Part shown: positions 44,101 to 57,190 of the stretch, one piece after another
How the letters are laid out: each line of letters starts with the position of its first letter
How positions within the stretch are numbered: position 1 is the first letter of the stretch
DNA from: Cycas panzhihuaensis
Taxonomy: Eukaryota > Cycadophyta
Assembly: GCA_023213395.1 (NCBI GenBank)
Contig: CM041465.1
Span: 142,483,741-142,547,740 of the forward strand
DNA length: 64,000 bases
Direction: 5' to 3'
Made by a program: the position numbers and the translations under genes
The notes under the pieces: generated by a model
Database searches by the model: none
What the model saw: only the letters and a program-made list of their open reading frames with translations
Told to the model about the DNA's origin: nothing

Positions 44101-44979
44101 TAGGCTTACGAGCTAAAATCTCTAAGTCCTATAAGAGGTTCAAAGGGATAACATTAATAAAAGAGACTTAACCTATTACATACCTCTTGATCTTAATATC
44201 ATCCATTATTATTTTAATATAAAAAGGAGTGGTCTCATTGTGATTTCTTTCCTCTTCATTAGGCAACATCATGGGGTAAAAGACCAAGCTATGGTTTCCA
44301 TGAGAACTAGGTTTAAGGACTCTTAGGGTATCTAAAAGGAGTTATTATTGATTAGGTTAACTTTTCAAGAGATCCATAATTGAGATTTTGGCAAGAATAG
44401 TTTTTAGCCCCTCTACAAGTGAGAAATAGCCTTCTAATATAGACTTGAAATGAATACATTTGATTAGAAACTAAGGAGATGATTCTAAAGACTAATCTTT
44501 AGGTGGGACATCTAGTTCATGGGGTTTCATTAAGGTAGTGGCTTTATAAGTTTCTACCATATTAATGGTCTTTTTAGACTCTCCCCCCTTTGTAGGCACT
44601 TTGTTTTAAGGATTTACCTTTCTAGGGTCATGTCTCTTAGGGGTAGAGATTTTAAGTGGATGTTTAGAGTTAAAATTTATAAAGTCATTGTTATCTTGGG
44701 CTTTGGCCTTACCCTTGTCTTTAGGTACCTTCTTGGTATGGTCAAGGATTGGGTCTTTATGAATCAATTGGTCTTGATTAGGTCTAGAAGTATATTTCTT
44801 TTTGGCTTGACTGTGATGAAGGATGGCCTTAAGCGTATTATGCTCTTCTCGATTGTGAGCATCTATATAATGGTACGAGTACCATGGTACCTTCTTGGGA
44901 GGAATAGTCTTTAGGGATTAACCCTTCTTTTGTTTAGTAAATTAAATAAATTTTGCTTCCTTTTTAGCTTTAGGATTGG

Positions 44980-46890
44980 GAGGAGGGTCAACCTATAATT
45001 TAGTGTTGATTGATACTTTAAGAGCTCAAATAGTAGAAGTAAGGAAATTATATATATGATTGCTTTGAGGTGTTTTAGACTATGTTGAAGAGGGAAGTTT
45101 ATCTTTAGAGCTAGATAGTTTAAATAGTTTCTTAACTTCTATTTGAATCTTAAAGGTCTAAAAAGAAAATCACTTCTCAATTGCATCCTTGCATGATATA
45201 AGTATTAACTTGAGGACCTCAAGGTGAGCTGGAAGTCTCAAGGCACTAATGAATAAGTCACAAAATAGGTTATCATATAATGGGGTTTAGGAGGCATGAA
45301 CTAGGTCTTAAAAGTAGTAAACAAAGTCACGTGAAGACTCCTCCCCTCCTTATTTAATGGATAATAAGGATTTGATCCATGTATCAAAAGGGAAAACAAC
45401 CTCAAAGTAACTAATAAAAATATCTATCAGTTATTGGAAGGAGTAGATAGATGTGGGCTTTAACTAATAGAACCACTTCAATGCACCACATTAAAAGGTT
45501 TTGATAAAGAGTCACATCATCATATAATCATATGGTAGATAGTCAATACATATGAGTGCAAAGTACTGAATATGGGATGTTGGGTCCTAGGTGATTTCCC
45601 TATAAAGTTAGGTATCTTAGGAACAAAGGGAGGGAAGGAAGAAAGAAAAATCTCTTATATAAAAGGAAACCTTCTATAGTCTAGGTATGGCCTCTTAGCA
45701 CTTAGTGATGAGGATGGTTGAGATGTTCCTTAGGTATGGTCTTGATGTATCATTCCCTTGGCATAATCAGGGTACGCAAGATAAGAGGGTTGAGGATAAG
45801 CTCCTATAAGTCCATAATAAGGTATAGTAGGTATGTGAGACATGGGTATCCCTTGGGATAATAAGCCTCTTAGGTGATGGGATATATGGGGAGGATATGG
45901 CCCATAACTAATATGTTGGATAGGGTGACCTTATTGGTTAGTTATAGAAGGTAGACCATAAGTAGCCATGGGGACTTGTTAAGGGTATAAAGCATGTGGT
46001 TATGGGATTTATTGACTCACTCTTAATATACACAAAGGTTGTGGGGGATGGGCAAGTGAAGATGGATGGGGAGTAGAAAATTAAGTAAGAGGATTATGTA
46101 TTTAGGTATCCTAAATGAAAGGGTTACCTTATGAGAGAGGAATTTCCTAAATAGAAGGGGGAGAACCTCTAGGTGGTGGGGGAAAGATAGGCTTATGTAA
46201 AAGTAAAAGGAGAGATGAAGTGCCATAATTGAGAAGCATAAGTATCCCTTGAGGACCCATCTGAAAGGCCTCGAAAGGAGGAGTTGATTGCCAAGCCATA
46301 AAGGTGGAATATGGGGGGCTTAAGGATGGTTATTAGGGTCAATGGCTAATGAAGAGGGTTGAGGTACAAGCATATGGTCTCCCTAACCTTGAGCAATGAT
46401 GTATGAGCCAACATGAGTTAGGGTGATAAGGCCTAAAACTTGCTTAAAGAGATGTGTTGTCATAAGAGGGGGCTATTTTGTAGATGCTTTGTATCCCTTA
46501 TTATGTGGGGTGAGTCCTTATAGATCCATATAATAGGTATGGGTAGGTATGGCAACTCCTCTAAAAGAGGTATTTTGAAATGAATGAAGTGTTTCTCTCA
46601 TAGAAACCTTATATAGAATTAGGTCTTTCTCATACTAGAAAGAACTGTTGATATCTGGGATCCTAATGGTGGTGTCATGATCAATGATTGATGTCTTATA
46701 CCTTCATAAAGTGGAAGGTTAGGAAGAAGAGAAGACGAGGATGGGCCTTCCATAGGAAGGCCAAGGATTCTCCTAGATTATTTAGGATAGGTGTATAAGG
46801 GATCCATGAGAAGTGTGAGTTGAAGACATAAGTGTAAGTTAAAGAGAGAGGGAGGTAGGCCAGAAGAAGAGGTTCCCTCAATAGCAAGAG
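44980..46890 (-). pseudogene. F gag
   Basis: The capsid region (about 45,160-45,540, minus) shows LKWFY, SFEVVFPFDTWIKSLLSIK and SSRDFVYYF, matching Tat-type gag. The N-terminal part (45,600-46,890) is rich in Pro, Tyr, Gln and Ser with a GTSSSGLPPSL opening near 46,860, typical of these low-complexity gag leaders. Stops are numerous. Confidence 0.65.
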
Positions 46891-47894
46891 ATGGAATATG
46901 ATGAATGATGGAAAAGAGTGTCTAATGAATGATTTTATAGACTAGTAAAGCTAAAAAGTAATTAGAAAGTTTTAGTAACTCCCTAATATATTTACCAGAA
47001 TGGTTCTGGGGAATTGAGTTAGGTCACCTAAGAAGACTCAAGATAAACCACACAAGATGAGTGTAGGGGGATAAGGTCCTAGGTGATATAACTCAAGGGA
47101 AATCCTTGGTCCTTCTCTTGATAAGAAGAGATAATTCCCTAAGTGTGTGTTGGATGGATAGGTATAAGTTTTCAAGGGTTCTTATTTGCTAGTTTTTACA
47201 TTTAAATAATAAATCAAAGAAAGCCAAGTGATAACACACCTAAGTTAAGAAAGATAATTAACTAAGCTAATCTAAACAAATAAACAAGGTCCCCTTCTTA
47301 TTGACGAAAAGATCAATGGCCTCCTAATAAGTAGGAAGATTGATAGAAGAACCTTGCCCCTAAATAAATAACCTAAGGCTTCATATTTATCTACCCTCCT
47401 AAAAGTATTTCTAAAAGGAAAAGTCCAAATGTAAACCATTACTCCACCCAGAGGATTAAAATTCTATGTCAAATAAATCTAAAGTGTAGAAGGACTAAGG
47501 AGTGTTAAGACTTAGGAGATCTCAAACCCTAGACTAATGACCCTATAAGGGGTGAGCCATTGGGTACTCTCTCACCTAATGATGATTCGCCCATGAGGAT
47601 GGATACCCTAGGGATACCCATGTCCAATTCTATGGGGTTATCGCTTTTAGAGGTGAAGGAAGATAAAGAAGAAAGGTCACTCTTACCCAAAAGTGTAAGG
47701 ACAAACTAACACCTTTGGTATTCAGAATACAATGGGAAGAAATCAATCCCAAAGGAGAGGAAGTTTGTACACTAAGGGTATCAAGTCCAATTAATCAAAT
47801 TACCCTTCATAATGAGGGGTAATTTTCCCTAAGAAAAGGTAAGTTTGATATGTTAGAGATGTCAAGTCCTAATTAAATACTTAATCCCTAATTA
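46891..47894 (-). other. F 5' untranslated region and/or inner part of 5' LTR
   Basis: There is no coding signal. The boundary between leader and LTR cannot be set, because the matching LTR end lies left of the window and no primer-binding site was recognised. Confidence 0.4.
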
Positions 47895-50099
47895 GAGGGA
47901 TTAGATGTAGCCTAGGGATACCACCCAATAAGTAAACAATAATCAATCTTAAATACAAAACTAAAATCTTGCTTTATTTTTTTATGCAAATAGGTAAACA
48001 AAAATCAACTAAAAAAACCACCTAAAAGAACTAACCTATCATAATGTAATCATAACCAATACAAATGATTGAATCATACACTTCCTATTCTCTTTTTCTT
48101 TTCTCTTTTGTTTAATATATCATCCTTTTTATTCGAAAGAAAAGAGAAATAAAAGTTATATCCAACATATTTATAAGAAATGGGAGAAGTAAGAGTTCTT
48201 TAAATGTATTTATTCTTATCCTAGTCCCTTTTTCTCTTTATTTTTTAAAAGTAAAAGAGAAGATGGTCCATTCAAATAAATACTCAATTTCAATAACTTA
48301 ATAAGTATAAAGATCGCTTTAAAAGATAATCTTCCTATTTGTCTTTTTCTTTTTCTTTTCTATATTGAAGGATTTTTTGATAAGTGAAAACAAGAGAATA
48401 AAGGAAATGCAAGAAATGAAAATGGACTAAACTTCTAATCACTAACTGTAAAAGCCTTTGAATGATATCTTTGTTTTCTGAGCAAGACTCTAATATGAGT
48501 TAAATATTTGTGCTAGCTATAACAAATGTTACAGACTATGTAAAAAAGAAGTGTCCTAAAGACCCTTTTTATTTTTTACAATCAACAAAAATTCTTGAAA
48601 CACCAACAACATCTTGGTTTGTACTTAGAGGATTATGAAAGACAAAAGAGAGAGGCTAAAAGGATCCTTAGAACCTTATAGAAGGAGGATTCTAACCATT
48701 AAAACTTGTGCTTCCAATCTAGCCGCTCACCTCCCTAGTTGGCTCTTAAGTAGAGAGGCCAAGTGTATGGAGCTCTCACTAGGCTATGAGAAGGAGCCTA
48801 TGAAATTAGGAGTTCCCTACTTTGAAAACAAGATTCCAAGGAATGGAGAACTATAAACCAATAAAGATAATGATATAAGAAAGCCAATCTTTGATTCAAA
48901 TCCACTAGAATCCTAAACTAATTTCTTATTTTTGTTGTTGTTACAAAGAATAAGTAATTAAATCTAAAAGTAACTTGAAATTAAACACACTAACTTACCA
49001 AGTAAGAGCCACCCACTTAAGGAGAATGAAAAGTTGTATGTTAAATCAGTGTCTTACCTATGCAAGTCCTCCAAATCAAGACTCTAACCTAGTTAAAAGT
49101 GATAAGAGGAGTAAGAAGGAAAATAATAGAATATAGCACTTAAAGGAGGAGGAGGGATGTGAAAGAGAAAGGGAGCCAAAAGAGAAAGAGAGAGAGAATA
49201 AAAGTAGATTCAAATCCAAGTCTTTATTTGCTTTAACAAATGGCTTTAAACTTAGCTTTAGGCAAGTCTCCACAAGGTCCAAATGAAGGTCATAAGTATG
49301 AGTTAAGATTCTGTAGCACTACATTGCTTCAAATGATCTCCTCCCTTTTATTGAGAAAAATGATGAGGTTTTATAGAAGAAAAATAGAGGGAGGAAGACC
49401 AAAATAGTGGGGAAGAAGAGTTGTGGTTTTTTATAATCTAATGTCCATATAATAAGAAAAAATAGGCTATTGCTATACATTTTTTTCCTACATGGGAAGA
49501 TGAAAATGGTGACCAATAATAAAAAATGTGAGTAATAAGTGAAAACCATGATAGAAAATGCACTAAAAACATGATCAAGAGAAGATCACATTTTAAGTTA
49601 TACAAAGGTCATATTCATGAAAAAGGCCACATTTGTTAGTAACACTAAAAATGTGACTGGTGAAAAATATGACCAGTATAAAAGAGCTAGAAAAAAAAGA
49701 TTTCATGAGAAAAAATAAAAAAAGATCAAAGGAAAATATATTGTATAACAATGTATTGAAGTAGTAGAAGGTAATTTGTCATATAAAAATAAGCTCAAAG
49801 GGAAAAACAAGTGAGTGAGATAAATTTCCCAAGTCAAAACAAGCTAGAAAAGGATAAACAATAGAAGTTGGTTGGAGATCTAAAGGAGGCTAGAATAAGC
49901 TAGATTTATTGGATACTTTTATGATCTTTGTATCATCAACAATTGTGGTCAAGAATAAGCACAATTAATATGAAATCATTTAGTCATAATGCTAAACAAT
50001 CATTAGATTACCATGTTATCATGTGGTTAAACCCCAATAGCAAATTAAAAAGGTATGAGACTTGGATGATGCTAGAAGAGGGTATAGTTAGTTGAAATA
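47895..50099 (-). repeat. F 5' LTR
   Basis: It matches 1-1,596 plus 9,133-9,718 and ends at 'gttgaaata' as the left copy does. It may extend left of 47,895. It lacks the GA expansion and the copia-1 insertion, so it shows the pre-insertion state. Confidence 0.78.
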
Positions 50100-51040
50100 C
50101 TAACCATAGCTTGGCCTTATATTATTTCCTTCACTACTTTAGTGAGGGCCACTTAGCTGTAGGTGATAGATAGGTCTATCCTTGGATAGATATATTATCA
50201 AAAAACCACTTGAGGAGTTATAAAGTTATCGTTGGCTTCAAGGGATGCCATAAGACTACTATAGCTAGAGGTTTAGGTATCACATTTACATATTGTATGG
50301 ACTTGAATTAAGGAATTAGAAATTGAGAGGGATTGGCTAGTGGTAGAGAAAGATTAGCTATTAAAGGTACTAACGGTTAGTTAGAGGCACTCTACCCAAA
50401 CTTGAACTAAGAGGACCTACTTACAGGATATGAGGATTTAGGACAGCCCTAGTTATGCTTCCACAACTTATCAAGATCATAAAGAGTCCTCTATAACATC
50501 ATGTGGGGCTTCTAATCAAGGCAAAAGACTAAGAGTGTGGGAGGTTTTTAAGGAGACATAATCCCATTATGTGAGTTTTGGGTGAGTTGTAATTATCTTA
50601 TTTGAGTATTTTATATATATTCATAAAAGGATAAGCTCCTTTTAGACACTCATATATATATTATTTTTGTATCTCGTTTGTACATGTATATATAATTAAG
50701 ATGCCAATTAAGACTTCATTTAATATACATATGCCTAATATTCTTATTTTTTTAATGTACTTTTATTTCATATGATAACATCTATCTGCCTAGTATACAT
50801 GATTTAGTTATATTTATTTTATATTATACTATGTAATTGGTATGTGCTTAGTGACTAAAGCTTGTGCTACTTTATGCTAGATGATAGTAGTCTTATATAG
50901 TCACTAATATTTAATTGGACATATATACTTGATAATATACAAAATTTAATGAATTAATGCATTGTCTAAAAGTAGTTCACCCTCATTTTAAAGCATGTTT
51001 TTGGTATTTTATTACACACACATATAAATATATATATTTA

Positions 51041-51080
51041 TCTATCTATCTATCTATCTATCTATATACACACACACACA
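51041..51080. repeat. (TCTA)n and (CA)n microsatellites
   Basis: About six TCTA units are followed by about six CA units. Confidence 0.95.
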
Positions 51081-51125
51081 TACACACATAGATATAGATG
51101 AGTTTTATAAAGAGCATATATATGT

Positions 51126-51410
51126 AGTTTATACTCATCACAAAGTGTTCAACTAGTTTATAATTATCACAAAATTTGCATTTACATTCTTTTTTTACCC
51201 TTTATTTTATTTTAGATTTTAGGGTAATAATATGTGCATGTCAATTTATACTCATTGTAAAGTGTTTAGTTAGTTTATACTCATTGTAGAGTCCCAGTTA
51301 GTTTATAGTCATTATGGAGTGTAGTGCCTCTAATTGTATGTCTTAGGGAAGATGTAGTTTATACTTATTTTAGAGTATCAACTAGTTTATACTCATTGCA
51401 AAGTGTATGC
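51126..51410. repeat. Degenerate array 'agtttatactcattgtaaagtg'
   Basis: At least seven copies of 'tagttta-actcat--caaagtgt' variants recur over 285 bases at irregular 30- to 60-bp spacing. Confidence 0.75.
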
Positions 51411-51820
51411 CCTAAATTAGGATGCCCACTTTAGAAAAATACCTCCCCTCTTTTAATATTAAAAGGTTATACTCACTTGTCTTAAGTAGATATCACGAGT
51501 TGAATAAATACCAATGAGTTCTATGCCCTATAGAATTAAGTATCTTAAACTTTTGATTAATAAACTAACATTGACATATATATTTTTGGACTGAAATATT
51601 CTATTCAAATGTACCTTAATGTAGTTACCCAAACCACTCTCATAAAAATAATATCCATGGAAAAGGAGTCAAAGCATAATTCATAGTAGAATGACTAATT
51701 ATCTTTCATTGAGATCCTCCATTCTACCCATATCATCACCCAATAGATTTACAAAACTAGTGTATGGATGATCCATAATGTACAATAATAGAGCAACCTT
51801 CAAATCCCTTATGTGTTCCT

Positions 51821-53110
51821 ATAGTTGAAGTGAATAGACATCAAGAAGATGGCCTTTGTATTAAGTGCTTAGAAAAGTAGACTTGTGATCATGGGAAGGT
51901 ATGTAAAGCTATGTATATGGTTTTCACAATTGACCATAACTTCTTTATAGACAAAGACTTAAATTCAAGGCATGAGTCAAGTGATGATCTAGACTAAGAG
52001 TCCTTCCTTCACCCTATACCTAAAGTCTCCCAAGAAGTTGTTTATTCTACATTGCACCCTAAAACCCTTAGAGTCAAAACACACCTTATAAAATCACCAT
52101 AACCATCCCAATTGATAATGGCATGTCATTCAACTTAATTGACATATACCTACCCATATAAATCAACTTATATATTATCCTCAAGACTAGTTTCATGAGT
52201 TCTTTATTGGGATACCATATTCTTTATTGTATAGGGATAATCTAGAATTTACATATCTAGATTAACACTTATTATTTGGTATCTAACTTCTATGCTTTAT
52301 ATATAGGAGGATCAAATGCCATCTAAGGAGTCCAATGGCTTTGAACCCTAGGAACATACAATATAAATAACTCCCCTACTAAGTCCCTCATATCATTTAA
52401 TCATAATCTTAAGGAGATATGTAAACTTCATGCTATCTAATACCCCCTCCCTTAATAAGTTTATCTCCCCCAATTAGACATGTAAATAATTAAATAGTAT
52501 CATGGGTTATATAATTTGTATTAATAACACTTAATCCAATCCCATAATCTACCTTGACATCCAATAAATTCTTGACCAATAATAGTCTATCTTTACTCCT
52601 CTTCCTTCTATTCCTTCCCCACATTATGGGTTTTACTGTACCATGCAACTTAAAAGCCCTCATGACCCCATTAGCTTTAGAACTTATAATAATTCTTACT
52701 TTAAAAGAATAAAATTAGAAAAATTACTAATAAACTTATAGATATAGGCATTATTTAACCAAGTCCTTATTTAGAAAAAACATAGGTCCTTTTGATTATA
52801 TGACAATTACTAAGAACTTAATAAAGTCATGATAAAAAATTAGTTTTCACCCCCTTATATATGAATGATATATTAGATAAAATCCATGGCACTCTAGTAT
52901 TCTCTAAACTTGACCTCTAATTTGTATACTAGCAAATCCCCATCATCCTTAAGGATTACCACAATACTACTTTCCATACCTATAGTACTTTTTGGTCTTT
53001 ATAATACCTTTTCTATATTCCTAACTCTAATGAATAGAATATTGTATTGTATATCTAAAAAAATATCATTATCTTTTTAGATGGCTTACTCATTTGTAGT
53101 TCTTTCCTAT
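51821..53110 (+). pseudogene. Relic H: ancient gypsy gag knuckle, protease and RT (first part)
   Basis: In plus-strand order, GLCIKCLEK with C-D-H-x3-C at 51,851-51,904 is a gypsy-type zinc knuckle. ITIPIDNGMSFNLIDIY at 52,096-52,146 is a protease site with triad DNG. From 52,784 the RT blocks ELNKVMIKN, MNDILDKIHGTLVFSKLDL and FLDG (53,074-53,085; the second catalytic Asp is Gly) are readable across stops. Copia-2 interrupts the frame at 53,110. No LTRs were identified. It is the most decayed coding relic here. Confidence 0.75.
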
Positions 53111-53407
53111 GAAAAGAGTGGATCTATCCTTCATCTCCATGCACTAAAAATAAAGGCAAACATGGGAGCAAGAGAGACTTGAGAGAAAGAAAGTAGCTCT
53201 CACAAAATGGGGAGGTAAGAATGAATATCCTCCATTGAGCTTTTGCTTTTATATTGAGAGAGGGAGCATTAGAGTTAGGTGAAATGAAATTACACATAAT
53301 GCACATGAAAGTGCATTTTACTTAAGTGATCTAATTTAAAGTTCACTTAAGACCCTTTTTAGAAATAATAAACTAATGTAATGACCTTGTGACATTAACC
53401 CTTTTCA
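53111..53407 (-). repeat. Copia-2 3' LTR
   Basis: It is 297 bp, TG...CA. The polypurine tract follows at 53,408-53,420. Confidence 0.95.
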
Positions 53408-53882
53408 ATCTCCCCCTTAATGGTAGAAGGTCATTTCATCTTATTTTATTCTATCCTATGAGGTCTTCATTTGAGCCTCTTACAAAACAAACTACTATGA
53501 CACTTTTGTGGGAAACCCTCATGGGGAAGAAAACCCACAAATTTTCCAATATACTAACTTGGCTCAGGCGGCTCTTTAAATGAAGCTAGATAGCTAATCA
53601 ATACAATGAATTTTGTAGCTAAAATCTACTGAGTCTTCATATACCATTTGGTCATCCCCCATGCACTTTTGGGTTTTCACAGGTTCTGATTTTCCAAAAT
53701 GATACAACCCTTATCCTTTCATGCCCACAAGGGGTTTTTATGAATGGGATAGAGTAGAGACTTACTCTTGTCCTTTTGTGCCCACAAGGGGTTTTCACGA
53801 ATGAGATAGAGTATGATGGTCCTATTGTTATCTTCTTCAATCAATCAGAGATGGAGGCCCTAAGGCTGAGTTACTTTTGAAA

Positions 53883-54599
53883 CTATTCAAACTTCACCAT
53901 GTTCAGTGGTTTGGTGAAGATATCAGCCACTTGATCTGCTATGGGGTAGTACTCTAGTTGAATTGTACCATCATGAACTAGTTCTCTAATCCTGTGGACT
54001 TTCGTACTTATATGTTTGGTACGATCATGAAATACATGATTTTTTCCCATCTGGATTGTAGATTGATTATCTACATGTAAGCTAGTAGAACTTGTTTGGG
54101 TGGTATTTAATGTATTTAGCAATTTTCTAAGCCATATCACCTCCTTGCTTGTATCATAAGTAATAATATATGCAGCTTTGGTGGTTGAGTCTACAACTAT
54201 CTTCTGCCATCTAGATCTCCATGATATTGGTGTTATTCTAAGAAATATTACATACCTCGATGTAGATCTTCCTTTGTCTTTATCTCTGGAAACGTTTGAG
54301 TCTGTGTATGTATAAAGTTTAAATTCTACATTGGGTTCATACAATAAACCATATTTGTTGGTCATCTCTAGGTACCTCAACACTCGTATTGCAGCTTGCC
54401 AATGATTATGCTTAGGATTTATCATGAATCTTGCAAGAATGCCAATAGAGTGTGCAATATCTGGCCTTATGTTGGTAGTATAAATAAGACTAGCTATAAA
54501 TTGCCTGTAGAGTGTTACGTCTACCTCCCTAAGGTCACCATCAATTGAGAGTTTAATTTTAGGATCCATAGGTGTATCCACTGGTTGAGTACCTTCCAA
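53883..54599 (-). pseudogene. Copia-2 RNase H and C-terminus (238 open codons)
   Basis: From MEGTQPVDTPMDPKIKLS through YTTNIRPDIAHS, SWRSRWQKIVVDSTTKAAYI and HVDNQSTIQMGKN to ADIFTKPLNMVKFE and the natural TAG at 53,883-53,885. It is the complete C-terminal end of a copia polyprotein. The RNase H Glu that usually follows DSTAKA is Ala. Confidence 0.9.
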
Positions 54600-55440
54600 C
54601 TAAAACTTTGTTAGAAGATCGTTAATATATTTTTCTTGGGAGAGAGATTTTACCATTCTTTTAAGTTACTTCAATTCCTAAGTAATATTTCATCAACCCG
54701 AGGTTAGACAATTCAAAAGTTTTAGCAAGGTCCTTCTTCAGCTAGCTGATTACTTATTCACTATTTCCCATTATTAGCATGTCATCCACAAAGATTAAGA
54801 GGTAAGTGACTTTATCATTTTGGCACTTGATAAATAATGTTGCATCAATATCTTGATAGTCATAAACCTCATATCCAAGTTGTCTCATTCTTTTAGACAA
54901 CTTGGTAAACCAAGCATGAGGGGCTTGCTTTAGGCCATACAATGACCTTTTGAGCCTGCAAACTTATGCTCCTGACTGATAATCTCATATCCTTCTGGCT
55001 GAGCCATGTAAATTTCTTCTTTAAGGTCCCCATTGAGAAATGTGGTTTTAACATTGAGTTGGTGGATTTTCCAACCCTTTTGATAAGCCAAGGCTATAAG
55101 AGTTCTGATTGTAGGCCACTTGGTTGTAGGAGCAAAAATTTTAGTGTAGTCGATGCCTTCCCTTTACGTGAATCCTTTTGCTACCAACTTTGCCTTATGT
55201 TTTTCTAAGGTGCCATATGATCTATACTTATTTTTGAACACCCATCTATTTTGAACTACCTTTCTTCCAAGTGGTAGATCAACAAACTCCCATGTACCAT
55301 TCTTAATAAGAGATTGGTACTCTTTGTTTATGGCATTTCTCCAAGCTACATGTTTTATAGATTCTCGATACATTAGGGGCTCTTTATTAAGAGCAAGATG
55401 TAGTTCTATTGGTGCAAGCTCAATGCAAAGTGATTCATGT
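54600..55440 (-). pseudogene. Copia-2 reverse transcriptase
   Basis: The open piece 55,164-55,373 holds GTWEFVDLPLGRKVVQNRWVF. The piece 54,754-54,942 holds MYGLKQAPHAWFTKLSKRM and FVDDMLIMGNSE, with both catalytic Asp intact. Stops and a frameshift near 54,960 separate them. Confidence 0.87.
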
Positions 55441-56767
55441 ATCCTTGCTTAATCGGAACTTCTAGTGCCAGTTTTGCCTACCTCATCTGGTCACATGTCC
55501 TTATCTAGCTGGTGGCAGGCTTCACGAAAACCTCAAGTTGGGAATGAGGTTTTTAGTTCCACGACCTCTTGATCTTTGTTTTGATCTTAAAAAGAATCAT
55601 GTGAAATATTTGGCACAGAGGAAGTTGACGATGCTGGAGAAGATGGGCTAGCCATAGATGTTGGAGAAGATAATCCCTCTACTATGGCTTTACCTTTGTC
55701 AACTTGGCTATTCACAAATGATGGTGTTGGATGTGTACACATTAGCTAGGAGTCACAGTTTGTATCCTCTGAGGCTCTATTATCATATTCTAAGATTTTG
55801 AGCAATTATTTAGCATCTCCCCCCCTAAATTTTAGAATCTGGATATCAAATTCAATGGTATCATTAAATCAATATAAAGACATCTTAGAGTCAAGTCTAA
55901 GTAATTGATCTTCAGTCTCTATAAAGATAACATCTCTAGTGATGATGATTTTATGTTGTGAAGGTATGAAAACCTGTATCCCTTTTTGTCCATAGGGTAT
56001 CTAATAAAGATGCCTTTAATGGCTCTATCTTGGAGCTTATTTCCGTGTTCCTTCAGAATATGAGCATAATAAGTAGAGCCAAAAATTCTGAAGTGGGAGA
56101 TAGAGGGGGTTTGTCCATACCATATTTCATATGGAGAGGGGCCGAGATTAGAGGGACTAACAATGTTGATGCAATACACAACAGTCTAGATAGCCTCAGC
56201 CCAAAGATAGATAGGGATATTCTTATATACCAGCATAACATGAGCTATATTTATGATGGTCCTATTCATGTGCTCGGTAACTCTATTTTACTGGGGTGTA
56301 CCTGTAACAATGGTCTGATGTTTGATTCCATGTTGATGTAGGTACGATTAAAATTCATTGGATGTATACTTGCCACCATTGTCAATCCTAATTATTTTGA
56401 TCTTGAATCAAGATTCATTTTCCATGCAGGCCTTGAAACCTTGAAACCTAGAAAAAGCTTCATCTTTCTTTACAAGAAAAGTAACCCATACTTTCTTGGT
56501 AAAATCATCAATGAAAGTAATATAGTACCACTTCTATTTGAGAGAAGGGATGGGCATAGGACCACATATATCTAAGTGTACAAGCTACAAAGGTTGGCTA
56601 GATTTCCACTAACTACGAGGAAAGGGTTGTCCTTGAGATTTGGTAATAATACATGATTCACATTTAAAGGGCTTAGAGGAGAGCCTAGGCAAATCAAGAA
56701 GAGTGGCTTGTAGTTATCTTAAATGATCAATTTTGATATGGACCAAATGAGCATGCCATATGGATGC
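55441..56767 (-). pseudogene. Copia-2 integrase
   Basis: The C-terminal piece 55,919-56,179 reads LGPSPYEIWYGQTPSISHF and GNKLQDRAIKGIFIRYPMDKKG. Upstream, the core and the HHCC finger (CESC near 56,660, both Cys kept, unlike copia-1) are readable in broken frames. Confidence 0.83.
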
Positions 56768-57190
56768 TTAGGATAACTTTTGAGGAGTCAAGGTTATGGT
56801 AAAAGCAGAGTCATCATCAACATAGTTGGCTTCAGAGGATGGTGAGCTAGTTAGGTGAAAATATCTACCATCAAGAATTCTGGTCATAACCATAGCATTT
56901 GAAGGAGGGTGAATGACATAAAGAGTTTGATTGTTTGCAGTTACACTAAGATCAAATACATGAGAGATAAGGGTGGACAGGAAGAATAGATTCTGCTTCA
57001 GAGTAGGAATATATAAAACATCAACAAGTGTAAAATCTGGAAGGCCTGGGAGTTTTAGGCAAACAATTCCAAGTCCTTTAACTCGCTGAGATGATTTGTC
57101 AGCCATGTGTACAACACCATGAACTTCAGAGTCAAAATCTTGAAAGAACTGACGATGAAAAGTCATGTGTTGTGTTACTCCAATATCCAT
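56768..57190 (-). pseudogene. Copia-2 protease to pre-integrase (140 open codons)
   Basis: It begins at the protease site MDIGVTQHMTFHRQFFQDFD (triad DIG where copia-1 has DTG) and continues through VLYIPTLKQNLFFLSTLI to ITLTPQKLS just before the integrase finger. Confidence 0.85.

Larger units (their letters stand above)
1..50099 (-). mobile_element. Element F: large Tat/Ogre-like Ty3/gypsy, outermost host of the nest
   Basis: Two copies of one long sequence flank everything to 50,099: bases 1-1,596 plus 9,133-9,718 on the left match 47,895-50,099 on the right. Between them, once three later elements are removed, lie minus-strand gag, protease, reverse transcriptase, RNase H and integrase relics in gypsy order (46,890 down to 40,443), then a non-coding 3' part (24,223-21,826 and 9,910-9,719). 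A C-rich run at 9,723-9,729, a polypurine tract on the minus strand, abuts the inner edge of the left LTR. About 14 kb of F itself is in the window. The left end is off-window, so no target duplication can be checked, and no primer-binding site was found. The Tat/Ogre assignment rests on the protease and RNase H wording, the Pro/Gln-rich gag and the long LTRs. Confidence 0.75.
50100..51820. other. AT-rich stretch without recognised genes
   Basis: It may be the 5' part of relic H or older DNA. It holds the microsatellites at 51,041-51,080 and the repeat array at 51,126-51,410. I see no coding motif. Confidence 0.5.

Noticed and set aside
44630-44914. 94-codon plus-strand open frame in F
   Set aside because: It is antisense to the F gag/protease linker, has no recognisable motif, and its composition matches the surrounding decay.
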